Of a stretch of DNA of 64,000 nucleotides, positions 40,147 through 47,899 are shown in pieces; the first letter of the stretch is position 1, and every line of letters starts with the position of its first letter. Origin of the DNA: a virus; IMG/VR virus record IMGVR_UViG_3300042475_001686, positions 1 to 64,000 of that record. One strand, given 5' to 3'. The notes under the pieces were generated by a model. It saw only the letters and a program-made list of their open reading frames with translations, was not told where the DNA came from and made no database searches. A program made the position numbers and the translations under genes.

Positions 40147-40463
40147 AAATCTAAGTCCCCCTTGCGGGGCCGCCTAGGTAGATATCTAGAAACCATATCA
40201 AACCACAAACCATAAAACCATTTTACGAATGTATTACGAACCATTGTAAATTTTTCCCAGAAAGATTACGATCCAAACCATATTTTCCCCAAACCATATA
40301 GCATAATATTTTTGGTTTGTCAAACCTTCAAGCCATAGTGTATGATTGTTTGTATAGTACTAGGGGTATTACGATGTCTTTTATATACCCCGCCGTTTTT
40401 TAAAGACATTACGAACGCCGATTTCTTCCCCCCTCCAGAAAGTTTGGCGGGAATAAACGGGAG

Positions 40464-40475
40464 TATAATAATTAT
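40464..40475 (+). promoter_or_regulatory. leaderless -10 (TATAAT-N6-ATG)
   Basis: TATAAT at 40464-40469 and six bases to the ATG at 40476; no Shine-Dalgarno sequence. Confidence 0.72.
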
Positions 40476-40700
40476 ATGAGTCCCCGTCACTTTTCAAAGA
40501 TGTATCAAAACAAAAGTCAACACAGACATGATCAGCAATCTGACTGGGACTCTTTTACAAAAGACATGACGGTTTTGACTGGTATGTTATACTCAATTGC
40601 AAAGGCACCTCTCAAACCATTCATCCCTGCCTTCTACAAAACGGCGGGAGAAGTTAAAAAAGATTACGAACCTCTCTATAATCCCCCTATAAAGGAATAA
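40476..40700 (+). CDS. hypothetical basic protein within origin region
   Basis: 74 aa. SPRHFSKMYQNKSQHRHDQQ, then MLYSIAKAPLKPFIPAFYKT. Basic N-terminus; the coding sequence itself contains one GATTACGAACC iteron (40662). Lies inside the candidate origin, so an initiator-related or membrane-tether role is conceivable. Confidence 0.6.
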   Translation: MSPRHFSKMYQNKSQHRHDQQSDWDSFTKDMTVLTGMLYSIAKAPLKPFIPAFYKTAGEVKKDYEPLYNPPIKE

Positions 40701-41203
40701 CAAACCATATTTCCTGGTTTTAAAACATTTTAAAAAGTATTACGAACTTATTGGAATTTTTCCTGGATATTTGGCAATTTTCATCCAAAATAGATTACGA
40801 ACCCTATTGACAAACCATGGTTTTGGATGTATAATGCCCAAACCTTATATGATGGTTTGACAATATCGGGCATATATGGTATGAGGGTTTGTGAGGTTTG
40901 AAGATATTGGGTGTGAGGGTTTGTGAGGTTTGGGATTACGAACGCCATCTATAAAAACGTTCCATTCACCACTATCCTCCACTTCACTCCACTTTAACCC
41001 TATCCAATAATATAATCAGTAAGATTTATCTGTGGATAACTTGTGGATAACTAATGTCAAACCGATGATAACCCTGTGGATAACTCTGTCTTTTCCCATC
41101 CACAAACAGTACAAAAATAGATTATCTTGGTGTCATCTGCATGGGTACTAAATCTATGTAAATGCATTGGGTAATTATAAAACCATTATTTGCGACGGTA
41201 TAT

Positions 41204-41722
41204 TTAATAAGATGTTATTTTTGAGCGGGGTATATAATTAACGTTAATAACCTGTCTCATTGGTCCCATATGTGGTGTACACCATGAATGTTTAGAACCA
41301 TCAAACAAGATAGCAGCACCACGTTTGGGTGATATTGAGTGAACTATCTCCAAACCATCATAGATCAAGGTGTCTCCGTATGCATCATTAACGTAATATA
41401 GAAAAACCAGGTGATATGCGGACATGTCTGTATGTGGGGTTGATACTATAGTCTTTGTATTAGGGGGTGTCATGTTGAATTTGACTCTACTCACTATACC
41501 CTCGCCAATTTGGTATTTGTTTAGCATTTTATTTAGGATAAACCTTGTAGCCTTATATTCTGGTGTATTTTCTTCATGGTCTGAGGTAAAGTATTTGATG
41601 TTACCTTCATCATCGACCTTATCTAAAATATTACAATATTGCCATTTATAAACAGAATTGAATATAGTATCTATATCATCTATTTCCTGGTCGCTTAGGA
41701 AATTATCATCATATATGAACAT
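41204..41722 (-). CDS. 2OG-Fe(II) oxygenase, short form
   Basis: 172 aa. H97-x-D99 (TPHTDM), H145 (SKHSWCT) and R156 (MRQVIN) complete the active site; YYVNDAYGDTLIY replaces LNDD. Shorter than the left-end paralogs, close to a minimal DSBH. Upstream has TATAAT but a 25-nt leader with no clear Shine-Dalgarno. Confidence 0.82.
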   Translation of the reverse strand: MFIYDDNFLSDQEIDDIDTIFNSVYKWQYCNILDKVDDEGNIKYFTSDHEENTPEYKATRFILNKMLNKYQIGEGIVSRVKFNMTPPNTKTIVSTPHTDMSAYHLVFLYYVNDAYGDTLIYDGLEIVHSISPKRGAAILFDGSKHSWCTPHMGPMRQVINVNYIPRSKITSY

Positions 41723-41844
41723 ACAAACCCTATCTGTAGAGTTTAATTATAACATAGGCCATATTAGAGATATTAACCCCTATTGCTCGTTTAGAGCATA
41801 AGAGGGTTTGTTATTCTATTTTCCGCCGAACTTGAAAGATGATA

Positions 41845-42642
41845 TTATTTTTTATATCTTTGTGCTTTAATATCAAGCAATATATGATCTGTTACACCTT
41901 TGTGCTCTAATATTGCCTCATTCATTAGATGATATTCTTCACCCAACGCCGAAGAATAACCAAATTCAGAATGTATGACCATAAAAATATAATATTTTTC
42001 ACCATCAGTAACTTCTTCAGCAACATGCACTGTTGTACAAGGAAATATTAACGCACTTCCAGCAGATGGTTTTATTTTAATATCTAAATCTGGGAACAGT
42101 ATCTCTCCCCCAGAATAGTTATCATTGAGATAAAATAAAACTGACCAATCCATTGTATTTAATGGATTGTCTACATTTTTGTCAACATGTGGACCTATTT
42201 TACCTCCTACTTTATACTTTCTGAGAAAATAGTTTTTAGATATATACTCTAAATCTTTATTGCCAGTTTTTTCAGACCAAATTTTTATAATTTCTTTGTA
42301 CGGCTTATCTATAAGATCAATAGTTTTTTCTACAGTTTTGTGTGCATAATCTTCAAACACATATTCTGGTCTTGGCCAAAATAAATTATAGTTACTGGCA
42401 GATCTATCCCAATCAAATAATTTTTGTTTGCCTTTTGAATATGTATCTATCTGCATTTTCCAGTCATTTTCTGAGCCACTGCCTTTTACTGGACGACTAT
42501 CTCTCCAGTCTTCCCACGGCGGTATGACTGAGTGTGTTAATTCGTCAAGATCATATTTCTCTATTTGCTGTATAAAGTATTCTGATTCAGGAAGGGCATC
42601 TTCTATATAAAGTATGCCCATGGGAAGTTCTGTAATTTTCAT
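41845..42642 (-). CDS. 2OG-Fe(II) oxygenase
   Basis: 265 aa. H152-x-D154 (GPHVDK), H206 (TVHVAEE) and K216 (GEKYYIF) form the active site; FYLNDNYSGGEILFP is intact. Leaderless: TATAAT 6 nt from the ATG. Divergent from the next oxygenase gene, giving a small oxygenase island separate from the left-end array. Confidence 0.9.
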   Translation of the reverse strand: MKITELPMGILYIEDALPESEYFIQQIEKYDLDELTHSVIPPWEDWRDSRPVKGSGSENDWKMQIDTYSKGKQKLFDWDRSASNYNLFWPRPEYVFEDYAHKTVEKTIDLIDKPYKEIIKIWSEKTGNKDLEYISKNYFLRKYKVGGKIGPHVDKNVDNPLNTMDWSVLFYLNDNYSGGEILFPDLDIKIKPSAGSALIFPCTTVHVAEEVTDGEKYYIFMVIHSEFGYSSALGEEYHLMNEAILEHKGVTDHILLDIKAQRYKK

Positions 42643-42654
42643 TTACATATTATA
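42643..42654 (-). promoter_or_regulatory. leaderless -10 (TATAAT-N6-ATG)
   Basis: TATAAT at 42649-42654 (minus strand), six bases from the ATG at 42642. Confidence 0.72.
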
Positions 42655-42684
42655 GCACTAAAAATAATATATTTTATACTATGA

Positions 42685-42696
42685 TATAATCTTTGT
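42685..42696 (+). promoter_or_regulatory. leaderless -10 (TATAAT-N6-ATG)
   Basis: TATAAT at 42685-42690 and six bases to the ATG at 42697; divergent partner of the previous promoter. Confidence 0.72.
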
Positions 42697-43485
42697 ATGC
42701 CTAATTACGATTTATTAGAAGTTAAAGATCCACAAAAACTGCAAACCCTGAAGGATATCTGGGAGCCACGCAAAGAGTTCATCGAAAAAGATCTTTGGGT
42801 TATTCGTAACTTTTTGAGTGAAGAAGAACTTGAATGGCTAAATAAAGAAGCAATTGATCCAAACGGATGGTATCCAACTATGCGCTCCCCATATGGTGGA
42901 AATATTAGAAATAAGTTTCTTGGCTATGTTCCTGAGTATGGCGAAGATGGCATTTTAATTCCACCTCATCCAAAAAATAATCCAGTATTTGTTCCAGTAC
43001 CATTTCTTAATGATATTGAGGATAGATTAGAGTCTGTTTTGCCAAAATACTTTGCTGGTGCTGGAGCACTGCAATCATTTTTTGAAGTTTCAGAAGATGA
43101 ACCTCTTGTTTACAATCCAGATCAAAAAGTGAAAGATGTTGATTGGGCCATGGGTTGGCACTACGAGAGAGATGACGAAGATACAAAAGAAAAACAATTT
43201 ACAATAGTCGCTGAATCATCTAATAAGGCTGCAGTTATGTCAGAAACAATTATATCTGCATCATTTAATGTTTATATTAATGATAATTTTAATGGTGGTA
43301 TTTTAGAATTTAAAAACAAGGATTACTCCATCAAACCAGAACCAGGTATGCTAATTAACATTCCATTATATAAGGAGTTTGAGCATCGTGTTACTAAGGT
43401 AACTAAAGGTAATAGACATACTCTTTATGGAAGATGTTGGGAAGATATCAATAAATCTTTTTTATCTTCAAGAGAAGACTGTTAA
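42697..43485 (+). CDS. 2OG-Fe(II) oxygenase, HxE variant
   Basis: 262 aa. Core strands VYINDNFNGGILEFKN and IKPEPGMLINIPLYKEFEHR are family-like, with H230 and R240 (GNRHTLYG). The first metal motif reads H155-Y-E157 (GWHYERDDED) instead of HxD, either a Glu ligand variant or a shifted or inactive site. The long insert after it (DTKEKQFTIVAESSNKAAVM) is atypical. Confidence 0.82.
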   Translation: MPNYDLLEVKDPQKLQTLKDIWEPRKEFIEKDLWVIRNFLSEEELEWLNKEAIDPNGWYPTMRSPYGGNIRNKFLGYVPEYGEDGILIPPHPKNNPVFVPVPFLNDIEDRLESVLPKYFAGAGALQSFFEVSEDEPLVYNPDQKVKDVDWAMGWHYERDDEDTKEKQFTIVAESSNKAAVMSETIISASFNVYINDNFNGGILEFKNKDYSIKPEPGMLINIPLYKEFEHRVTKVTKGNRHTLYGRCWEDINKSFLSSREDC

Positions 43486-43504
43486 GTTTACTTGGGTTCT
43501 ATAA

Positions 43505-44044
43505 GTGATTAAAGAATTTATTGAATGTAAAAGAAGTGGAACTACCAAAGTATTTAAAGGTTTCCATAATAACGTATTAACTTGGGATGAGTTTGCTAAT
43601 ATAGTATATTCAGAATCAAAAGAAAAGTCGAAAATAAAAGAGTTAGGAGATTATGATAAGTCTCTTGGTGGAAAACTACACGGAAATATCATAGTAAAAC
43701 AAGACTTATACTTATATGTGATGCAAACCACAGCACCTCAAAAATGCATTGAAGTAATTGATAAGTTTAAAGAGTATGATGTGGTCTTGGGTTTATCAAA
43801 CTACTATGTAAATCTTTCAAATAGTATAAGCAATATTCCATCTCATAATGATCCATTAGATAATTTTTACTGGCAGTGTCAAGGTAGTGTACAATGGGTA
43901 GCCAATGGAGGTCAGACTTATATGGTTGAGCCTGGAGACTTAGTTTATATACCTGCCAAAACTAACCATGGGGTAAACTTTTTAGATAATCCAAGAGGAG
44001 CAGTAGGTTTTGCTGCAGATTTGAGTGAATATGTCCAAGCGTAA
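43505..44044 (+). CDS. cupin/JmjC-like protein
   Basis: 179 aa from a GTG. H114-N-D116 (IPSHNDP), FYWQCQGSVQWVANGGQTYM and VEPGDLVYIPAKTNHGVNF (H155) resemble JmjC/cupin-8 dioxygenases with a His-x-Asp...His metal site. Shine-Dalgarno weak. Another probable Fe/2OG hydroxylase next to the oxygenases. Confidence 0.75.
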   Translation: MIKEFIECKRSGTTKVFKGFHNNVLTWDEFANIVYSESKEKSKIKELGDYDKSLGGKLHGNIIVKQDLYLYVMQTTAPQKCIEVIDKFKEYDVVLGLSNYYVNLSNSISNIPSHNDPLDNFYWQCQGSVQWVANGGQTYMVEPGDLVYIPAKTNHGVNFLDNPRGAVGFAADLSEYVQA

Positions 44045-44264
44045 ACTATTAGATGGTACAGAGGTAGATAATTACGATCACCCAATTGATCTTATTATTC
44101 ATACCAGAGCACCAGGTAAGTGGAAGTTGATTGATATGGAAACAGGAGAAGAGTATCTTGGCTCTATGATGGAACATCCCGACTACGGAGAAAAACTGAG
44201 GGCTAAGGTTATGATCTGTAAAATAGGCTCATGGGTAAAAACAAAAATGTCAGGTAAAAAATGA
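44031..44264 (+). CDS. hypothetical small protein
   Basis: 77 aa from ATG at 44031 (GTG at 44025 also possible). MSKRKLLDGTEVDNYDHPID, TRAPGKWKLIDMETGEEYLG: small beta protein seen in phages; not named. Overlaps both neighbours. Confidence 0.6.
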   Translation: MSKRKLLDGTEVDNYDHPIDLIIHTRAPGKWKLIDMETGEEYLGSMMEHPDYGEKLRAKVMICKIGSWVKTKMSGKK

Positions 44265-44422
44265 AACAATCAAATGAGTCAAAATCTCAGGCTGGTCAAA
44301 AAAGATACAGCAAAAATATCAATCGTGTAGCAGATAAGCCTAAATTATCTAAACACGAGAAGTGGGAAATGCGAGAAAGGGCCAGGATCATAGTTGAGGC
44401 CTTGACAAAAGACCAACTATAA
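44261..44422 (+). CDS. hypothetical basic microprotein
   Basis: 53 aa, Lys/Arg/Glu-rich (NRVADKPKLSKHEKWEMRER); ATGA overlap with the previous gene. Confidence 0.55.
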   Translation: MKQSNESKSQAGQKRYSKNINRVADKPKLSKHEKWEMRERARIIVEALTKDQL

Positions 44423-44432
44423 TTGCTTTATT

Positions 44433-44582
44433 ATGCTATCCCACGAATCCCTTGTACAAACCATTTCTGATATTATTTATGATAGCCTTAAGGGTAAACA
44501 TAAAGATAAACTGGCCAAAGAATTAGCAGAACAAATTATTGAAGTTTTAGAGTTAGACGAACCAGAGACATGGACAAATTGA
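44433..44582 (+). CDS. hypothetical helical microprotein
   Basis: 49 aa, MLSHESLVQTISDIIYDSLK, KELAEQIIEVLELDEPE. No clear Shine-Dalgarno. Ends inside the next gene. Confidence 0.5.
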   Translation: MLSHESLVQTISDIIYDSLKGKHKDKLAKELAEQIIEVLELDEPETWTN

Positions 44583-44800
44583 TTCTTAATATATTATGCT
44601 ATAACTGCGGGGTTATGTATACTGCTTCTGTAAATACCCCGAATCTTATCCAAAGTTGTCCAAGATGCTATAATGAGAATATGGAAACAACAAAGTGCTT
44701 TTATTGTGATGAAGAAGCAAAGTATACTCAGCCAGGACAAAAGACTGGCAAGATTATAGACGTTTGCGAAAAGCACTTTACATTCAAGTATTGGGGGTAG
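44570..44800 (+). CDS. zinc-ribbon protein
   Basis: 76 aa. CYNCGV, CPRC, then CFYCDEEAKYTQPGQKTG and CEKHF suggest two zinc sites. Similar Cys-ribbon microproteins abound nearby. Overlaps the previous gene by 13 nt. Confidence 0.62.
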   Translation: MDKLILNILCYNCGVMYTASVNTPNLIQSCPRCYNENMETTKCFYCDEEAKYTQPGQKTGKIIDVCEKHFTFKYWG

Positions 44801-44802
44801 TC

Positions 44803-44904
44803 GTGGCAATTGAAATGAAAGAATGGTCTAAAGAAACAAAGAGATCTATTTTATTAAGTGTAATTGTAATTGTTGGGGCTGTTATATTTTTTAGTTTAAT
44901 CTAA
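44803..44904 (+). CDS. membrane microprotein
   Basis: 33 aa from a GTG after GGGGG: charged N-terminus MAIEMKEWSKETKRS then ILLSVIVIVGAVIFFSLI, a single transmembrane helix. Confidence 0.5.
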   Translation: MAIEMKEWSKETKRSILLSVIVIVGAVIFFSLI

Positions 44905-44940
44905 TAAAATATTAAACTTTACAAACTGATACCTTTACTG

Positions 44941-44952
44941 TATAATTAATAT
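44941..44952 (+). promoter_or_regulatory. leaderless promoter (TTTACA-17-TATAAT-N6-ATG)
   Basis: Complete -35 TTTACA, 17 nt, TATAAT (44941-44946), six bases to the ATG at 44953. The clearest full promoter of the leaderless type. Confidence 0.8.
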
Positions 44953-45060
44953 ATGACAAGTAAAGTTGTAATTTGCCCTATTTGCAAAAAAGAGACCGAA
45001 GTCCGTTGGGGTATATTTGCCCATGATACACTTAATAGACACCTTAAGGAGCATAAGTGA
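44953..45060 (+). CDS. zinc-finger microprotein
   Basis: 35 aa. CPICKKETEVRWGIFAHD then HLKEHK: C2H2-like single finger. Leaderless. Confidence 0.65.
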   Translation: MTSKVVICPICKKETEVRWGIFAHDTLNRHLKEHK

Positions 45061-45221
45061 AAAGATATAGTTTTCCAGATCCAGATAATGAAGGATACGA
45101 AATTGTTATACCAACTGAAGTAATTAAAGATATTACTATCGCATATATGAGAACTACTTTTTATTGGTCTGTAGGCTTATTTAGTTTTCTAATAGGTATT
45201 TTGATTGGAGTAAGTATATGA
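45057..45221 (+). CDS. membrane microprotein
   Basis: 54 aa, MKRYSFPDPDNEGYEIVIPT then FYWSVGLFSFLIGILIGVSI, one transmembrane helix at the C-terminus. GTG start overlapping the previous stop. Confidence 0.6.
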   Translation: MKRYSFPDPDNEGYEIVIPTEVIKDITIAYMRTTFYWSVGLFSFLIGILIGVSI

Positions 45222-45382
45222 GGAAACAAGTTGAATTTACAGAAATGTCTGAAGAGACTGTGATTACATTAAGAACTAACTGTCCTGAAAAATATTTACT
45301 CGTTGATAGAGAGACTGGAAATGTTTTTGTTGCAAGAGAAACTGGAGAATGGGAGTTGATTCGTAATGGATCTATTCGATGA
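45218..45382 (+). CDS. hypothetical small protein
   Basis: 54 aa. MRKQVEFTEMSEETVITLRT, NCPEKYLLVDRETGNVFVAR; ATGA overlap with the previous gene. Small beta protein. Confidence 0.58.
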   Translation: MRKQVEFTEMSEETVITLRTNCPEKYLLVDRETGNVFVARETGEWELIRNGSIR

Positions 45383-45707
45383 TTCTATTGTAGAGCATAA
45401 GTCTTTGCCACCATTGCGATGGATTGCAAATTTTTCTGGATCTATTGCATCCAGAGGTTTGTTGGAGATTTCTTATATGGAAGATGCAGGCTACACTGGC
45501 TGGAAATATAAACTAAATTGTTTTCTATGGGATAAATTTTGGCCGTTATATGCAAAATATGGTACAACATATAGACTAAGGATGGACTTGTCTGGCAAAG
45601 GTTGGGATGATTACGATGAAGATGGTGTCCCATATTGGGAGAAGTGGGATCTTTGGGATTATGAAGATGAAGAAACAGGCGACGGCTTTAGGATTATTAA
45701 AAAATGA
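45366..45707 (+). CDS. hypothetical phage protein, Trp-rich
   Basis: 113 aa, Trp/Tyr/Asp-rich (NCFLWDKFWPLYAKYGTTYR, GWDDYDEDGVPYWEKWDLWD). Overlaps the previous gene by 17 nt with GGAG upstream of the start. Not recognised. Confidence 0.65.
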   Translation: MDLFDDSIVEHKSLPPLRWIANFSGSIASRGLLEISYMEDAGYTGWKYKLNCFLWDKFWPLYAKYGTTYRLRMDLSGKGWDDYDEDGVPYWEKWDLWDYEDEETGDGFRIIKK

Positions 45708-45734
45708 AAACAACAATAAAGGAGAATAAATAAT

Positions 45735-45926
45735 ATGCAATGTGGATGTGGCTTTTCAACTGAATATCCTACATGTAATGGAACTCATAAAGTTATAAAG
45801 AGTGTTAAAGATAAAATTATTTCTGAAATAGAACAAATACCTCTTGAAAGCAACGGAATGCAGTTAAATGCATTAGGCATGAGAATGCTTGTAATTGATA
45901 TTATTAAAAAGGTTAAAGGTGTCTAA
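45735..45926 (+). CDS. CDGSH iron-sulfur domain-like protein
   Basis: 63 aa. N-terminus CGCGFSTEYPTCNGTHKV fits the CDGSH pattern C-x-C-x2-S-x3-P-x-C-(D/N)-G-T-H (Asp replaced by Asn), which binds a redox-active [2Fe-2S] cluster with three Cys and one His. C-terminal helices follow. AAAGGAG upstream. Redox role fits KatG and GPx in the same genome; the D->N change may alter properties. Confidence 0.72.
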   Translation: MQCGCGFSTEYPTCNGTHKVIKSVKDKIISEIEQIPLESNGMQLNALGMRMLVIDIIKKVKGV

Positions 45927-46176
45927 CTGGGTCTGTCCCTGTAATGGCTGTAAGAAGGCACAGAAGGTCATTATAGACCAGATCGTAGAGGAGTATAGGT
46001 CTTGTCCTAACCTTGTAGAGTCTGAAGATAAACTGTTTTGTTATACATGGTGGAGACACGATGATTGCGAAAGACTAAGACAGTTATTATATAAGATTAC
46101 GAAGAATGATCGATATACCCTGCCAGAAATAAAACCATCAAATGATACAATTGATATATCAAAAGGATTGGAGTAA
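45919..46176 (+). CDS. hypothetical Cys-rich protein
   Basis: 85 aa from GTG at 45919 (AAAAGG 6 nt upstream). NWVCPCNGCKKAQKVIID, CPNLVE, LFCYTWWRHDDCERL. Possibly zinc-binding; overlaps the CDGSH gene by 8 nt. Confidence 0.6.
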   Translation: MSNWVCPCNGCKKAQKVIIDQIVEEYRSCPNLVESEDKLFCYTWWRHDDCERLRQLLYKITKNDRYTLPEIKPSNDTIDISKGLE

Positions 46177-46182
46177 AGTATA

Positions 46183-46842
46183 ATGTCAGCATTTCCAAAA
46201 ATAATTTGGCAAACCCATAAATGGGATTACGAAGATCTTCCAGATATCTACAAAAATACAAGCAAAACCTGGCAAGTTATGAATCCTGATTGGGAATATA
46301 GATATGTTCCTAATAGTCAGATGAGATCATATATTGAAAAACTTAATAACAAACAAATATTAAACTTTTTTGATAGAAATAACTCTCCATTAAATCAAGC
46401 AGATGTGTGGAGAGAGGTAATGGTTTATGAACATGGTGGAATATGGGCAGATATGGATTCTGTATGCTTGTTTCCAATTGATAAGGTTATTGAAAAGAAT
46501 CCAGATAAAGAAATGATTTGTATGTCTCCCGTCGTAAAATTTAGAATGGATGAAGACAATAACTATCAACCAATAGGGGTTGAGGATGGCATACAAAGAC
46601 TTATATCTGGAAAGGAATATGGTTATTGGATATCTAATGCAGCCTTTCTTGGTAAAAAACATAATAAAGTTTCAACTGAAATATTTAAAGCAATGACTGA
46701 GTTTTGGGGATTTAGAGAGTCTTCGTTTATGGGTATGAGAGCAGAACTATATGATAAATATCATGATGATATGTCATTAGATTTAATATGTGCCTTTCAT
46801 GATGGCATGTTTAATGATAGAAATTATCAATCTAAACAATAA
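46183..46842 (+). CDS. GT32-type glycosyltransferase (DXD), copy 2
   Basis: 219 aa. FPKIIWQTHKWDYEDLP, NPDWEYRYVP, QADVWREVMVYEHGG and D90-M-D92 (WADMDSV) match 23454-24155. About 14 residues shorter. Likely transfers a sugar in the same surface or virion glycan pathway. GGAG upstream. Confidence 0.88.
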   Translation: MSAFPKIIWQTHKWDYEDLPDIYKNTSKTWQVMNPDWEYRYVPNSQMRSYIEKLNNKQILNFFDRNNSPLNQADVWREVMVYEHGGIWADMDSVCLFPIDKVIEKNPDKEMICMSPVVKFRMDEDNNYQPIGVEDGIQRLISGKEYGYWISNAAFLGKKHNKVSTEIFKAMTEFWGFRESSFMGMRAELYDKYHDDMSLDLICAFHDGMFNDRNYQSKQ

Positions 46843-46854
46843 TACGGCGGTACT

Positions 46855-46885
46855 TGACAATCTGCCTTGCCTTGTTCTATAATTA
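46855..46885 (+). promoter_or_regulatory. sigma70-type promoter
   Basis: TTGACA, 18 nt, TATAAT shortly after the glycosyltransferase stop, for the secreted HIRAN-like gene. Confidence 0.72.
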
Positions 46886-46922
46886 GTATGTAAGCAAACA
46901 ACTCAAACAGAAAGACTTTACA

Positions 46923-47735
46923 ATGAAAAAACTTATCGCTATTATTTTTGCAATCGTTTTTACTGCAACCCCTATATCTCATGCAGATATTATTCCAGAA
47001 AAACCAATTTTTGACCCTTCGGAACATTGTGTCGTCGACCCCTTAACAGAAACTGTAATTAGCGTTGATAAAAAGTTTGATAATGGAAGTCTTTTAAAAA
47101 AATACGGAATAAAGATTTTATATCCTGGAGTTCAAAAAATACTCACAACAGATATTTTAAAATATCAGCAAGCATTACAAGAATATTCTACTTGGAGTTC
47201 AAACTTTGTAATTCAGTTTAAAATTTTGCTGCCAGAAAATATTTATGAAAATAATCAATGTGGTATGGAAAAATATAGATATGAACAGTCTATTGTAGAG
47301 TACAACACACCAGACGGAACCTGTACTAATTTTTGGTTATATCCAAATAAAACAAAATATAAGTATGAGGTAGTTGGTGAGTCTCACAGACTTATCACAA
47401 CAAGAAAATTGCTAGAGTCTAACTCTAAATTAAATGCTATAGGAGAAAGAGAGTTTTATCCAAATGCTATACTAAAACTTGAGCCTAATAATAAGTTTGA
47501 TAGATATGCTGTCATGGTTTTAATTAACAATAAGCATGTAGGATATGTTCCAGCAGACTTTGCTAAATATATGACACAATATATAAAGTCTACTAAAAAA
47601 AGTCAAATTACTGTCCCAGCCTGTATGGGTTCTGCGGGTGGTTGGCCTCAAGTAAATCTTAATATGGATCCATTTTTAAAATCTATTAAAAAAACAATTA
47701 TTGCATGGAGAGATGGTACAAGAACAGATAGATAA
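46923..47735 (+). CDS. secreted HIRAN-like protein
   Basis: 270 aa. Residues 1-21 form a signal peptide (KKLIAIIFAIVFTATPISHA). The C-terminal half has VVGESHR, EFYPNAILKLEPNNKFDRYA, NNKHVGYVPADFAKYM, the layout of HIRAN domains (usually DNA-end binding in nuclear or cytoplasmic proteins). A secreted HIRAN protein is unusual. The N-terminal half is unrecognised; four Cys could form disulfides. Confidence 0.72.
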   Translation: MKKLIAIIFAIVFTATPISHADIIPEKPIFDPSEHCVVDPLTETVISVDKKFDNGSLLKKYGIKILYPGVQKILTTDILKYQQALQEYSTWSSNFVIQFKILLPENIYENNQCGMEKYRYEQSIVEYNTPDGTCTNFWLYPNKTKYKYEVVGESHRLITTRKLLESNSKLNAIGEREFYPNAILKLEPNNKFDRYAVMVLINNKHVGYVPADFAKYMTQYIKSTKKSQITVPACMGSAGGWPQVNLNMDPFLKSIKKTIIAWRDGTRTDR

Positions 47736-47744
47736 TAGGTTTAA

Positions 47745-47818
47745 GGAGCAGTAGCCAAGTTGGTCAAGGCCCCGAACTCATAATTCGGTTATCGTAGGTT
47801 CAAGTCCTACCTGCTCTA
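47745..47818 (+). tRNA. tRNA-Met(CAT)
   Basis: Acceptor GGAGCAG/CTGCTCT, anticodon stem CCGAA-CTCATAA-TTCGG, T-arm GTAGGTTCAAGTCCTAC. CAT anticodon, so Met or Ile2. No CCA encoded. Confidence 0.9.
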
Positions 47819-47822
47819 CTTT

Positions 47823-47895
47823 GCCCTTGTAGCCCAGTGGTAGAGGCACACGACTTAAAATCGTGCAAGCGTTGGTTCGAATCCAACCAGGGGCA
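47823..47895 (+). tRNA. tRNA-Leu(TAA), class I (short variable arm)
   Basis: Acceptor GCCCTTG/CAGGGGC, anticodon stem CACGA-CTTAAAA-TCGTG giving TAA, T-arm TTGGTTCGAATCCAA. The variable region is only CAAGC, whereas bacterial tRNA-Leu normally has a long variable arm. Confidence 0.8.
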
Positions 47896-47899
47896 CTAA

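Larger units (their letters stand above)
40185..41115. other. candidate replication origin / iteron region
   Basis: About 0.9 kb almost free of genes (only 40476-40700). Holds (G)ATTACGA(A/T)C at 40233, 40264, 40368, 40408, 40662, 40739, 40793 and 40934, many AAACCAT/ATGGTTT units, and TGTGGATAA at 41031, 41042 and 41075 in one orientation (the complement TTATCCACA is a DnaA box), next to an AT-rich stretch. This is the pattern of an iteron-plus-DnaA origin; unproven. Confidence 0.6.

Noticed and set aside
40147-40475. AAACCAT/ATTACGA repeats as a CRISPR or transposon end
   Set aside because: Spacing irregular, units short, no spacers and no transposase; iterons fit better.
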